Notes: generated by a model from the sequence alone, not told the origin. A stretch of 64,000 bases of DNA from Strobilurus pachycystidiatus (GCA_019915135.1 JAHLMK010000032.1:124001-188000); one strand, 5' to 3'. Counted from the first letter of the stretch, positions 35,218-46,949 are shown. Translations and numbers: made by a program.

Positions 35218-36962
35218 ATGCAGCACTTTGGCAAGAGTGTCATTCGCGTCACCAAAAACTACACAAAGGGCTATTCGGACACCCAATCCAAGGTCCGCGA
35301 TGCAACGTCCAACGACCCCTGGGGCCCCAGCGGCACCCAGATGAACGAGATTGCACAGCTCACCTACAACCAGTGAGCTCGCTGTTCGCGACGACGAGCT
35401 CGCCCGTTTGACCGCTCATCTTGCAGGGGAGACTTTGTCGAGATTATGGAGATGCTCGACAAGCGCCTCAACGACAAGGGCAAGAACTGGCGCCATGTCT
35501 TCAAGGTGCGCCACGCGTCCAGCAGTGGTCTGGCGCCGTGCTCATAGTCCGCAGAGCCTCACTGTGCTGGACTACTGCCTGCACCAGGGCTCCGAGAACG
35601 TCGTCATTTACTTCCGCGACAACGTCTACATCATCAAGACGCTCAAGGAGTTCCAGTACGTCGACGAGGAGGGCAAGGACCAGGGCGCCAACGTCCGCCA
35701 GAAGGCCAAGGACATCACCAGTCTCCTGATAGACGAGGGCCGCCTGCGGCAGGAGCGCCGCGCGCGGGCGTCGATGCGCGACCGCATGATCCGGGGTGGT
35801 ACGGGCGAGTATGACGAATCCGGCGGCGATCCCACTCCCGATGTCGACGAGAACGTGAGACGGAGAAACGGGCGGCGCGACCAGAGCGAGGACGACCTCA
35901 AGAAGGCCATCGAGGAGAGCAAGCGGTCCCTTGCAAAAGAGCAGCAGACCGCCGAGGACCGCGATCTCCAGGAGGCCCTGCGCCTAAGCCGCGAAGAGGA
36001 GGAGAAGCGCAAGCATGCCGTCGACGACTCCAATGCGAACGCCCTCTTTGACGACCAGAACCAACTGTTGGCCTTTTGCTTACCTTTGGTAACTCTTGCT
36101 AACAAAGTCAACAGCCCTCCGCCCAGTACTAATCCATTCCCGACTATGTCCGACCCACAAGCGTATACCGTCGGTCTTCAGCCACAGTACACCCAGATCC
36201 AGCCGCAATTCACCTCGATGCAACCTCAGTTCACCTCCTTCAATCCCTACCAACAGCAGGCAGAACAAGAGGTATGCATATTCTCCGTTCTGGACGTGTT
36301 CCTGATCACCTCTCTAGGCGGAGTATATGCGCCAGCAGCAGCAGCAACAGCAGTTCATGCTTCAACAGCAGGCGGCCAACGATGAGTGGATGCGCCAACA
36401 GCTGATGTTACAAGAGCAACAACAGCAGCAGCAGCAATTGCAACAGATGCATCAGCAGCAGAACATGTTCATGCAGCCGCCGCAACCAATAATGGCGCAG
36501 CCCACCGGATTTGGGTGAGTACTTCATTCTCTCTTCTTTCTACGCGACGTACACTTGACGCGGCTATCACATCACAGGTCCAACAACCCATTCGCACCTG
36601 CCTCTCCTTCCTCTCCATCGCGTCAATCCCCTCTCCCCCCGCCCTCATTCAACCTCGGCGGAACATACGACAACCATCCCACCAACACCAACAACACGCC
36701 CTCCAACCCCACACCGTCACCTGCCCAACGTCCATCGGTGCACGTCCCTCCGCGTAAAGACGAAAACTCGCACCTCGCGAGTCTGCTCGCGAACAGAGAG
36801 GATGGGCAGGATACCTTTGGTAACGTGGGTGCGCTGAGGTATGGGCAGGCTGCGGGGCGCATGGTGGGGCAGCAGCCGCTCAACCAGGGGCACAATCCCT
36901 TCGCTCAGCAACAACAGCAGCAGCAGCAGCAGTCGAGCGAGCAGCCGTTCTTTAGTGTTTAG
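35218..36962 (+). CDS. Epsin (ENTH domain endocytic adaptor), intact copy
   Basis: Epsins bind PtdIns(4,5)P2 through the ENTH domain and link ubiquitinated cargo to clathrin at the plasma membrane. The ENTH domain spans roughly residues 10-145: VTKNYTKGYSDTQSKVRDAT, NDPWGPSGTQMNEIAQLTYN, GDFVEIMEMLDKRLNDKGKN, then WRHVFK, intron, SLTVLDYCLHQGSENVV, KTLKEFQYVDEEGKDQGANV. Two UIM-like helices follow (DLKKAIEESKRSLAKEQ and DLQEALRLSREEEEKRK). The tail is Gln-rich with poly-Q runs and has NPF motifs (TNPFPT, NNPFAP, HNPFAQ) that bind EH-domain proteins. It corresponds to yeast Ent1/Ent2. Four or more introns. It is the only full-length epsin in the array. Confidence 0.93.
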
Positions 36963-37550
36963 TTTTTAGCTCCTCGGGCTTACCGATACCAAGGTAGAAG
37001 TTACCGTGACGGACGGATGGAAGGAAGGAACATTCACTCAGTATTTCAACGTTCCTTTCACTTTCTTTTGTTGTTTTCCTTAATATGACTTATATCGTCT
37101 CCGTAATCTGACATTCAATCGACTACACAAGCACGGGGAGGACAAGGCCCTGCCGGGAGCGACGCAGACCATCCTTCAAGCTGCGACAGTCCACCCTGTT
37201 TCTTCATATCGGCAACGCTATCAACCTGTCTGTCTTACATGAACACCGTCACCAGATGATCTCTCTCCGTGCCAACCCGTCCTAGATCTCGCCTACATGG
37301 CCAGCCCATCTACTCGATGCTCACATTCACGTTCACGGGATTACCTGCCGACGTCAAAGTCGTACCGAGCTTGTATGACCAGCCCATCTCTGGTACTGGA
37401 TGCTTACCTGCCGCGCGGCACTGCGTACCGAGGTGACCAGCCTCGTTCTGAAGAACGCCGGGGTGTCGTCATCTTTATTCCAGGTCGCCTTCAGTAACTC
37501 GGTGTTCATTCATTCTGAGCCAGAACGATGTTCCCACCCTCCGCGAGACC
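36963..37550. other. Intergenic, no gene seen
   Basis: Epsin 3' region and upstream region of the MARVEL gene. It contains GGACGGATGGAAGGAAGGAA-like simple sequence near 37010 and no convincing ORF. Confidence 0.4.
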
Positions 37551-37557
37551 TTTATAA
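37551..37557 (+). promoter_or_regulatory. TATA-like box (TTTATAA)
   Basis: Lies about 60 bp upstream of the ATG at 37619 and fits a core promoter for the membrane protein gene. Confidence 0.5.
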
Positions 37558-37618
37558 GCCCGCTCGGGGGCGAGAACTCAACTCGTACTGGTCGTCTTTT
37601 GCCCGTGTCATAGCCACA

Positions 37619-38319
37619 ATGCCTCCCAGCCCATACCCAGTATTCGGTCTGTACCTCCTCATCGTAAGTTCCACCAGCCGCACATGTACAGCGTGATGGC
37701 TGAGGAATGTTACAGTGGTTGTGCGCATGCGTCCATTTGGGTTTGCTGGCGTACCAGATCGACCTTAACTATTACAAGTACCATGTCTACCGTACGCCCT
37801 TCTTTTTCAGTGTGTGGCATGGTCTGAACCATCGCCTTCCGATGTAGAGGACATCGTCCAGGAGTTGCTCGTCACGTCGGCGATGGTCATTGCTTGGATC
37901 CCCATCACGTACGTACTAGTCCATGCCGCCACCCCCCGAGGCTGATCAATACCCTGTGGGTTACAGGTCAATCATCATGTCTCTGAGCCACCGCCCCGGA
38001 TGCCGCATCATCGGGTTTGAGTTCCTCGGCGCCCTCGTCCACTGGACCTTGTATCTCGTTGGTTCCGCCTACTTCACTGTGAGCTCCCAGTCTTCCCTTT
38101 CATCGAGAACGCCCTTCTGATAATCTGATCCCCTAGCACCACGTATTCAAAGGCAAGAGCGACTGCGACGCCTCGATGAGCAACAAAGAGTGCGACATCA
38201 TGACCACGATCCTCGCGTTCTCCTGGATCCTGTGGAGTTTGATGACCTTTGTGTTCGTCCTCGCCATCAGGCGCATCGACAACACCCCCGCCCCGATCGT
38301 CAAGAAGAACCAAGCCTAA
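37619..38319 (+). CDS. MARVEL-like four-pass membrane protein
   Basis: Starts MPPSPYPVFGLYLLI, then an intron (gtaagt...acag) to WLCACVHLGLLAYQIDLNYY. Three further hydrophobic stretches follow (LLVTSAMVIAWIPITSIIM, FLGALVHWTLYLVGSAYF, and TTILAFSWILWSLMTFVF). The C-terminus is short and basic (…APIVKKNQA). Four helices with short loops and a pair of cysteines in the last loop (SDCDASMSNKECD) match fungal MARVEL-domain proteins, which act in membrane domains and vesicle traffic. Three to four short introns. The specific role is unknown. Confidence 0.75.
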
Positions 38320-38534
38320 ATAACGATTCACGGGGGCGACCAAGGCATTGCCGCGTTCATATCAATGCCCACCCGGTCCCGAACACAAAATGCCTCCCCA
38401 TACTCACGATTCCGCACATAGACTGTATTTGACAACCGCCCAACCTAATAATACGATTCTTGTTGATGATGCATCCATTCAAAGTCGCGTCCTTGTGAAA
38501 GTTTCGTCGTACTTAGTGCGCCACTTTACTCTGC

Positions 38535-40105
38535 TCAAGTGGACACAGGATGCGGGTCATCCCCCGGGATCTGTCTAGTGCCGAAGTCTGCATGTCTAGA
38601 CCCGTCTCCGTTGAAATTGTCGAAGCTACATGGAATGAATTGTCACCGGCGATCAGCATACATCGAAGGTGGACGTACAAGAGACGATACAATCCCGGGT
38701 CCGCTGCCATCATCTGAGGTGCATTGTGTCCTATCCCCGCGTTGTAATCAACTGTGTCCCCCGCATCAGGCGGGAACGCGGTGAGGAAGTTGTAGAACCG
38801 TTCTCCGCGGTTGTTTCTGGTGGAGTATGTTGACATTAGCTCCATCACCGCACCGAAGACAACACGCAAGTGACTCACCCAGTAGTAAAAGGCGCACAAT
38901 CGTCTGAAGCGTCCCCAAAGTCGTTCAACCCGCGATCATACGCAATGTCTCGGGCAGCATAACGCGCAAAGACGGTGTCAGCTGAGCTGGTGGTAACGAA
39001 ACTATGTTCATAGTCGATATTATACGCGCTGAGGCCTTGGAACCAATTGTTGTAGATCGAGCAGTTGGCTGTTGATATTGGACGGAGGGCGTTAAACCTG
39101 AGTGTACAGGCGGATCAAGATGACTGATCATGAACGAGAACTTGAGGTTTACCAGAGGAAGGAGCTAGGGTTGCCAAGCCAGTACACGACCGGCGCTGGA
39201 TGTCGAGCTTAGCACAAATGAGAGGTGAGAATGTGGAGACGTATACACACTTTGCAAGTTCAACTCCCGCCCAACTCCAGCGTAACGGTGAACCATCTGC
39301 GCACCCATGCTATGCCCGCCGACGACGATTTCGTGTAAGTTTGGATATAGAGTCTTGTCGTCGAAATACTGCAAGATTTGGTCGAGGACGTCGAAGGACG
39401 ACACGCTCTTTTGGTTGGCGGGAAGGACGTTGGTCGCCCCGATGGACCAGTCGGTACCTGTGAAATGCACATTGAAAGGAATAGACGTGAAAGTCGCGAG
39501 GATGCTTACCTGACCAGGCAAGTGCATTGGTTGTCTTCCATGTCTTGTAAGTCCGACAAAGAAAAAACGTCACAAAGTCCGACACACCGAGACTCCTCCA
39601 GTAGTAGGATACGCTACGTTTGCATCTTGGGTGTTCGTAAACTTCGGGGCCAGGATCGCGACGGACTGTTGGCTGACGCCAGGGACGGTGCCCAGTGATA
39701 TCGCCTTCGTCAACGCTGGAAGGAGCATACATAAATGTCGTAAGAAGTAAGAATGTCAGTCACTGACCATTGTATGTACTAGTGAAGTACGTGTTCGCGT
39801 CACGGCCTGAGCCGTGGATCATCACGACAGCCCGCTTGACCTTTTGGTAGCTTTAGCACTGGGAAAGAGATAATATGGCGGTGGCGTACTAGCGTTGTAT
39901 TTTGCCTCGCACCTCCAGGAAACAGAAAGTAATTTTCAAGTGTGGTGTTACCGCCATTGGCATCGTGGATGTTGAAGAAGCTGATGTTAGCGCCGGTGAC
40001 TTTGGGAAGGGTGTTGGTAATAGTCTGCCCAGCGTATTGTTGACAGAATGCACTGGATATGAAACCAAGTGGGAAGAGGATCGCGAGGGGATGTATGATC
40101 GTCAT
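38535..40105 (-). CDS. Secreted alpha/beta hydrolase
   Basis: Starts MTIIHPLAILFPLGFISSAF (signal peptide) followed by CQQYAGQ. The exons read VTGANISFFNIHD, GNTTLENYFLFPGGA, VVMIHGSGRDANTYF (oxyanion-region HGSG), VAILAPKFTNTQDANVAYPT, TNALAWSG, SVSSFDVLDQILQYFDDK, and the nucleophile elbow VVGGHSMGAQMVHRYA (GxSxG). Then come PVVYWLGNPSSFLWF, APFTTGNNRGERFYNFLTAF, and AGIGHNAPQMMAADPGLYRL, which contains a candidate catalytic His (GH). A final ~50-nt intron joins to FFDNFNGDGSRHADF and the stop. Ser and His are present; the acid is probably Asp in an intermediate exon. The substrate is not predictable. About eight exons. Confidence 0.78.
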
Positions 40106-40761
40106 GTCGTTCGAGTTGTTGATTTTCGTGACCGTCCATCCATCTATATACTTTTTGACCTGACGGGAATATATGTCCCTGTTGCACACTTCCTGCGTCC
40201 ACCTCGGAGGGACAGATGTTCGTGGAAAGAGGTTTGTGCCTCTTCATGTTGTGTTCAATTGAGATGCCGGGAGCAACATGTCCATTCGCCGACGTATGAT
40301 TGACTTGGCAGCCTTTTTAAATGAGACCTGTCAAGAGTGGCTGGGAAACTGTGCGTGCTTAGAGACACGCCCACGCGTTTTCCAGCGGTCTGATATACAG
40401 ACAACGGCAAGCAAAAGAATTGGGAGTGAAAGGCAGCCTCGAAGATGTCTCAATCTGAGTCACGTACGAATGTATTATGTGGCGCTTCTGATCCCGTGCG
40501 CAGGGACACAAAGTAACCCCTTGGGTTTCATATCTGACAAGGATTTGAAAGTTGGGAGATGACTGACGAAAGCAAAGTTGTAGAGAGATGAGTATAATCA
40601 GTAGACGATGGACATCGCTGGGATTCACGAAGGCTCTGGAGAGCGTGCAAGTTGCCTATGACGCGTAGCAAGGCATCTGAAAACGGCCACAATGAATTGA
40701 AGTATCAAGACGCGCCCGTTGCAGCACAGCGTCAGTTACAGCGTGTTGACGGTAAAACTGG
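40106..40761. other. Intergenic upstream of the hydrolase gene
   Basis: Promoter region of the hydrolase and downstream region of the methyltransferase. Only short incidental open frames; nothing else seen. Confidence 0.4.
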
Positions 40762-41784
40762 TCATGTATCACGCACCTGATGGTCGTGAGAAAGACGCGC
40801 AAGATGACATGCAATTTGGCCTACTTTGCGAGCATATGCCTTCGTCCAGCTGAGGCTCATACCAGGAACCTCATCCCATTCGCGTCGCATCTCGGCAAGA
40901 ATCCTCTCGTACTCCGCCTCCTCCTTGACAATCCCAAGTTTCAACAGAGGACCTCTGGCTCCAGAATAGACACCCAGGATAGCCTCGGCGAGGGTGTGCC
41001 CATCCTCGCCTCCCCACTTCCCCATGGGTAAGCTACAACTCTCGCTACAAATGCCGACAAAACCCGCGTTCCGTAACATATCAGGAAGCTGTCTGGATAC
41101 ATCACTATGGAGTCTCCTCGCCGCATGCAGAGCCATGAAAATCTCATTGTATGCCGCTGTCACTGGGCCCGGATTGTCAAGAATAGGTTGCACTTCGATG
41201 AACTGAGCGCAACCGCCTGGGACAAGGACACGCTGGATTTCCTGAAGCACCGTCGTCCATTCTTTGCGGGAGAACGCCCCGACCGCAAGTCGTTGGTTGA
41301 CGAGACTGAATCGATTGCTCCACTCAGATGGGAGTTCCAGAACAGATTGTTTCGAGAAAGTTACGTTGGGTGGGTTGGCTGTGGGGAAAAGACAGTCTTG
41401 TATATCGATCCCGGTGAAGGTCACAGTCTGTGGCGCTCCCTTGGCGGTTTCGGTCAACCAGATACCTAAAACCATGTTCGGTAAGATCTGGCACGTCTTT
41501 CCGGATAGAGTTTGCATACCGGTTCCTGTGGCGGACTCGAGGACTTCTGACTGCTCATCAAGCTCAAACGTAGGATCCAGTACAAGTCTACCATCGCACA
41601 ACTTCCGGACGAGGAAATGATGCTGCATATTAAGTCTAAAAGAGAGGTTGGTTGGAAGAGCAAGGCAAAACATGATAAGCTTTCACCTCTGTTTCTCTGC
41701 TTCATCCGATGGTAGGACGTATCTCATTCCAGGTGTATTGTTGTACCACCGTTGGTCGGCTCGCTCTTGAGAGTCCGCGACCAT
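40762..41784 (-). CDS. Class I SAM-dependent methyltransferase (UMTA/LaeA-like fungal type)
   Basis: Exon 1 is MVADSQERADQRWYNNTPGM plus RYVLPSDEAEKQR, splicing to LNMQHHFLVRKLCDGRLVL. The SAM-binding motif I is VLESATGTGIWLTE, restored by removing an internal intron (gtatgc...tttag). Later motifs are VTFTGIDIQDCLFP (motif II), VTFSKQSVLELP, VLQEIQRVLVPGGCAQFIEV (post-motif with PGG), GKWGGEDGHTLAEAI, and SLSWTKAYARKVGQI. Motif I has Ser-Ala-Thr where many relatives have VGCGTG, but the GTG end is kept. Full length ~300 aa. The fungal family includes secondary-metabolism regulators and small-molecule methyltransferases; the substrate is unknown. Confidence 0.8.
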
Positions 41785-41833
41785 AGTCCGTGTACAAGAA
41801 GAGGAATGAGTGTACTTCCAGTGACATGGCCCA

Positions 41834-41839
41834 TTTATA
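41834..41839 (-). promoter_or_regulatory. TATA box (TATAAA, minus strand)
   Basis: About 50 bp upstream of the methyltransferase start at 41784, in the right orientation for its core promoter. Confidence 0.55.
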
Positions 41840-41969
41840 AGGTAATTGGACCTGCACTCAGCAGGGTGGCCAGCCAAACAAGAGGACTGAATGTAAATGA
41901 TAAGCTAAAAATACACTGAGCCGTCATGAGCATACAAATCATTCGCTAGAAGACGTACTCAATGGAATA

Positions 41970-42659
41970 TACTATCCTTGATCGGGAAGTGAAATCGTGC
42001 CAGGAAGTGAAATCCTGCCAATATTTCACTTCCTCATAACACAATTAGTGTTGTATATAGGGACAAAATTTTCACCCGAGATGCTTTTATACCCAAAGAT
42101 TGTATCCCTGTGTTTGCAAGATTGCCGGCGTACTGTGTACTGTGTACTGAATTTTGAACCACCAAAATCATCGCGTGATGCGATTTCACTTCGCATGAAC
42201 GCGCCCGTGGAATTCCCTTGGTGCTCGGATGGTTCTGGAACTTCTCTAGAATGGTATGTACATAGGATAAGTGGAAATCGGATCAGAATAATGGGGCAGA
42301 ACAGCTGCAATCGATGGCATTCCTCGTCGAGAGCAGGAGGGGCAATCGAGAGTGACGAATTTCAAACTCCGACGCATCCGAGCGTCGTCGAGCGATTTCA
42401 CTTCCTGCCTTTGGGCGAGATCCGGCATCCGCGGCATTGCTGGTCACAGCCCGTCACGATTTCACTTCCCCGCCAGAACTGACGTTGTAATCGCGGTTGC
42501 ACTGGCAAACCTCACTGACCTCGCAAAAATTTGAGACTTGTTGAGCACAATACTAACCATTTATTCTGCTCAAAAATCAATTTCTAGAGGGATACATGTA
42601 ATATTGAGCTATTGCTACCCGCTACAAAAGCCGATTTCACTTCCCGATCAAGGATAGTA
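41970..42659. mobile_element. MITE-like element with 28-bp perfect terminal inverted repeats
   Basis: The left end at 41970-41997 (TACTATCCTTGATCGGGAAG...) is the exact reverse complement of the right end at 42632-42659. If the outer TA is counted as the target duplication, the element is 41972-42657 (686 bp) flanked by TA, as in Tc1/mariner-derived elements. The interior has no transposase. The end motif ATTTCACTTCC or its complement recurs at about 41985, 42003, 42023, 42183 (variant), 42395, 42459 and 42634. Such subterminal motif arrays are often transposase-binding sites. Confidence 0.8.
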
Positions 42660-42890
42660 CACTCCTGCAATTTGTCACGAGGGTCAGTTAGCTGCAGAGG
42701 CACGAGAATATCGACAGGACTCTCAGGGCCCGTTCACCACCAAATACCATATCATAGCCTCTCAGAGATCAACAATTATCTTGAGGACGCAAAGGACGTC
42801 TCGAAGACGTGACGGAGATTCAAATCCCGGTAGATCCCGGTCCACTTGCTCTTTGATCGTGCCGGTCGTCCGGGTTAGCCAAGAGCCACC

Positions 42891-44540
42891 ATGTCGCGGC
42901 CGTCAACTTCGTCAATCGAGACCAGGCTCGCCGTTGTCAACGCGCAACTCGCGTTATTACGCGTCCAGGAGGCCGAAATCCAGCGCCACGTCGACGCCCT
43001 CCAGCGCACCAAAGATGCCGCTCGCACAGGACGGGAGCGGCTCGAAGTCGAGGAACAGGAGCTCATCGCCGCGCGATACCCCATTAATTGGCTACCGGTG
43101 GAACTCCTCATTCTTGTTTTTGGCTTCTACCCTTGCGACCCGTTCATATTGACGCACGTCAGCCGCAAGTGGCGCACCATTGCTGCATCCATTCCCGAAC
43201 TCTGGTCACATATATCGAGCCATGTCCACGCGGAACTCATTGCCCTTTGCATTGCGCGTGCGGGTAACGCGCCACTCGATCTCAGCCTTCAAGGCGGCTC
43301 TTTTGATCAGGAGCTCCTTGGGAAGGTGTCCGAAACCCAACTACGCTCAGCGACAGTCCACTGCGAAGAGCCTTTTGAAATGGCCCGCATTCTGACGCAC
43401 TTTTGGAGGACCTCATATCCCGAGCTACACCACCTCGGGATCACATTTTGCTCTGAGCTGGCCTTGCTTGCGACTGAACATGTGCCCGACATTACGTTCG
43501 TTGACAGTTCAAGGATTGGGGACATGGATGCGTCTCTCACGACGAATGTAGAGGCATCGTCCCCGAAACTCAGAAGTTTGGTCATCGACGGCATCTCCCC
43601 GCTCTACTTTTCCCCTTCTTTCTATAAAAATCTTGTCTCCCTCTCGATCAACCGTCGCCCACGTCCCGTCCGCCTCATGAGTGTTCAGAATCTGTTGAAG
43701 GTTCTCTCTTGGACCCCGAAACTTGAGGCACTGTCCCTGCACGATATGCCGCTGACACTGAGGGACTCCATCAACACCATAGACGTCTGTCTTCCTAATC
43801 TCCACTTTTTCGAATGGACCGGACCGTATGCAGATATTGTCATCATGCTCCTCCGACACCTCCGCGTACCTGCGCTGATCAAACTCGACCTCTCCGTCCT
43901 CGAAATTCCAAGTCTCGCCATATATCCCCACCCTGCTCCGGCACCCCCAGCACCCATATCTGCCTTACAGACCGTAATCTCTTTGTTCTTACACACCACC
44001 GCCCATGACGCCACCAGCAGCGTCTCGCGTAAATTTATTTTCCCGGCTCTCACCACGCTTGAGCTTACCAACACCAACAACACAATCGTCATGCTACCGA
44101 GGATGGAGACACTCTTTCATGACCCGCGGTTGCCGAACCTGACGAGTCTGACCCTCACGACGTACACGTTAGACAACGTGCCCACAATACTCGGCTACCT
44201 GCCCGCGCTGTTGACGCTTTCGTTGGACGAGTGTCTAGGGATGCCGAGTGTGCTTGATGCGTTGGCAAAGGGGAGGTGTCCGAAGTTGGCGAGTCTTTGC
44301 TTTTGGGACTGCAGTGACCTGGAAGGGCAAGAGTTGGTTCGCGCAATTACGGTGCGCAGTGGCGATAAATCAACGGCTGAGGGAAGAAAGATCCGGAAGC
44401 TCCCCGCGAAACTGCAGGCTCAGGTGGACGTCACCAAACCGCTGAAGATTGCCCGCTTACAGATAGAGCTTTGCGATCTTGTCGATGAGGATTCGATAGT
44501 AGAGCTGTTACAATTGGTTGAAGATGTCGTCTTTCAGTAG
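42891..44540 (+). CDS. F-box protein with leucine-rich C-terminal region
   Basis: Single-exon 549-residue protein. Residues ~9-60 form a predicted coiled coil (VNAQLALLRVQEAEIQRHVD). Residues ~64-108 are an F-box: INWLPVELLILVFGFY...FILTHVSRKWRTIAASIPELW. The rest has irregular leucine-rich repeats (LPNLTSLTLTTY, LPALLTLSLDECLG). This layout (coiled coil, F-box, diverse LRR, no introns) is typical of the large agaricomycete F-box family, which recruits substrates to SCF ubiquitin ligases. The start codon follows a short leader, and the coiled coil begins right after it. No defect seen. Confidence 0.87.
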   Translation: MSRPSTSSIETRLAVVNAQLALLRVQEAEIQRHVDALQRTKDAARTGRERLEVEEQELIAARYPINWLPVELLILVFGFYPCDPFILTHVSRKWRTIAASIPELWSHISSHVHAELIALCIARAGNAPLDLSLQGGSFDQELLGKVSETQLRSATVHCEEPFEMARILTHFWRTSYPELHHLGITFCSELALLATEHVPDITFVDSSRIGDMDASLTTNVEASSPKLRSLVIDGISPLYFSPSFYKNLVSLSINRRPRPVRLMSVQNLLKVLSWTPKLEALSLHDMPLTLRDSINTIDVCLPNLHFFEWTGPYADIVIMLLRHLRVPALIKLDLSVLEIPSLAIYPHPAPAPPAPISALQTVISLFLHTTAHDATSSVSRKFIFPALTTLELTNTNNTIVMLPRMETLFHDPRLPNLTSLTLTTYTLDNVPTILGYLPALLTLSLDECLGMPSVLDALAKGRCPKLASLCFWDCSDLEGQELVRAITVRSGDKSTAEGRKIRKLPAKLQAQVDVTKPLKIARLQIELCDLVDEDSIVELLQLVEDVVFQ

Positions 44541-44785
44541 AGCAATTTTAGAACCACGATTTTTTTTTTGCGGATCGTCGTGAGATATAATTGCAAGGCA
44601 TAGCTAGCAAATTTGCAGGAAGTCTCGTGTGATTGATGCTTTAGGGTAATATAGGTTGTAGGTATGCGTATTCGTAATCTAAGTGCGGGTTGTTGTCGTG
44701 TCATTCAGTGTCCCATGTAATCTAGTATCTATCTAATATGCAGCAATGGTCCAGGCCCAGAATAAAAAACGTTGGCATTGTACAG

Positions 44786-46949
44786 TTAGACAACCTTTTC
44801 GCCTGCCTGTGCAGCTGCGGCCTCATCTTCGAGGTACTTGGCGATCTTGAGATCCTAAAAAAGAAGGTCAACACATGTATCGAATGAGAAGTGTATGATG
44901 CTTACTATACAAGGAGCGAATTTACTGCTGCTTCTTATCGCGGGCCCGTACTTGTAGAAGAGGAATGGCATTGGTGCAAGAACGAGGCCGATGAAACCAA
45001 CGAGGGTGGATGCCCAGTTGATGCCAAGCTGTAAATATTGTCAGTAACAGGTTAAAGGCCTTTGAATCTGCTCGTCACTGACTTTGTGGTACATTTGTAC
45101 TGTGAAAAGAGGGAACACAGAGGCCACCAATGATCGCACGATGGTGTTGGAAGCGAATGCGGAGGCGGCGAACATTAGGTAGGTATCAACGAGGTAGCTC
45201 TGTCGAACGACGTCAGCACATAGCTCCGATACCGAAGAGCGATTATGACTTACGAGGAAAGAATTGAAGATTAAACAGATACTCGCGCCAATGAACACCA
45301 AGGCGAGAATGGGCACGATCCAGTGGATGCTCGCGTACTGTCCTGTCCATCCCAGCCAGAAAGCGCCGATGACAAGACACGGTGCACCAATCATCGCTCC
45401 AAAAAGCCTCTGCTCCGGGGGAGGGAATCCTTTCCACTTTGGCACGAGTTCCTTGTAGTGGGAGGAGGTGACCAAGGTGATAATGGCGCCGATGGTCGTG
45501 CCGACTCCTACACCTATGAAGACGAGGCCGTTCTGCCACAAGGTGAAGCCGTGGTTCTCCATGAATATGACGGGGATGGCCTCGAACACTGCGGGGTGAG
45601 ATTAGTTGGGTTAAGAGGGCAAAAAGGAGGGTCGACGTACAGGCATAGAGGACACCGTAGACGACGGACAGATATATCGTGACGAGGACAAGGATGGGCT
45701 CAAGCAGAAGCATCTGGAAAGGACGATACAGAGTACGGTGGAGCACGCCGCGGAGACTCCAGTCCTGCCTTTCATGCTCAGCGTACATCTGTGCGGTCTT
45801 TTCGGGGTTCTCCTTCTGCATGCGATGCAGCTACATACATCAGATCAGCACGAGTATAACGTCTCGAAGGATGAGAACAGACATACCCTCTTAGCAAGCA
45901 GGATAGGCGCGTAGGTCTCAGGCAAGAGGACAATTGCCAGGACCGTACAGGTGCCAGCGAACATCATCATCACCCAGTAAATCCATCGCCAGGTAACATC
46001 ACTGGCGCCGATGCTAGAAACGAATGTGTCAATGTGATTCCTTGATCGAGGTGGAAAAAAGCTTACAATCCACCGACGATGGGTCCCAGGACGGGTCCCA
46101 TGAACACACTGGCAGAGAACAAACTCACTGCCGGTCCACGACCGAGAGCGGGCCAGACGTCTGCTATCACACCTAAGAACAGCAAATGTAAGGAAAGGCA
46201 CTGAGCTCAGGAATGGAGGACATACCACCGCAGATTGTCAGGGGAGAAACGGCAAAGAAACCACCGAAGAACCGACAAATCATCAAAGTTTCGATGTTTT
46301 GGGCGAGGGCTTGACCCAAATGGAACAATGTGTAGCACGACATGGTGACAAGCAATACCGGTCGGCGACCATATAGCTCACTTCCCGGTCCCCAGAAGGA
46401 CGGCTGCGTGCGTGGTCAAACGAGGCCAAGGGAGAAAAATGCAGCCACTCACACCAACAACATATCCGAGCAAAAACACCGTCACGATCGCGTACGCGGT
46501 TTCAGTGCCGATCCCAAACGCGATCACAATGTCTTCCGTCAGCGATGTCGGAGCTGACGATGCAAAGGAGCTTAAAAGCGTGTTAGCATGATTTCCGCGG
46601 AGTGTGGGATCGAGACGCACACATTGATAGACATGATGACACAGACTATGGTGACCATCCACTTGCGTCTGTCGCTCCAATTCTGCGGATTTCCCTGGTC
46701 ATCTGGGCCGTCCCATGCAATCATGTTGGGGTCTTGCGGCGGTGCGAGGAACGCGAGGGGATGCGGGGTCTTGGGTTCGGGCTCGTTGATGTCGTCTCCG
46801 CCGTACTTTTCTAGCCGCCGCTCATCGTCTGCAATCTCCTCGTCTAGTGATGGGCGCCGTGTTGGTGAAGATGTCGATGGACCCGACTGTTCGTTGAGTG
46901 CAGTCATGGACGAACGCGGTGTCGCGGTGGGGGCGGTGATGGTCGCCAT
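44786..46949 (-). CDS. MFS transporter, DHA1-type (drug/polyamine:H+ antiporter-like)
   Basis: Plasma-membrane transporter with a disordered N-terminus (MATITAPTATPRSSMTALNE, acidic) ending DPNMIAWDGPDDQGNPQNWS, the conserved entry into TM1 in this family. Helices and loops follow: SAPTSLTEDIVIAFG; VTVFLLGYVVG-PSFWGPGSELYGRRP (motif A region between TM2 and TM3); MICRFFGGFFAVSPLTI; GPVLGPIVGGFIG (motif C, TM5); WRWIYWVMMMFAG; a central loop LHRTLYRPFQMLLLEPI; VIFMENHGFTLWQNGLVFIG; ASICLIFNSFL-SYLVDTYLMFAASAFA; and VRSLVASVFPLFTVQMYHKL. It ends AAAQAGEKVV. Motifs A and C place it with Flu1/Tpo1-like DHA1 proteins. About nine introns. Substrate unknown. Confidence 0.9.

Noticed and set aside
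42757..42835. tRNA-like B-box (GATTCAAATCC) upstream of the F-box gene
   Set aside because: No matching A-box, acceptor stem or anticodon arm could be formed.
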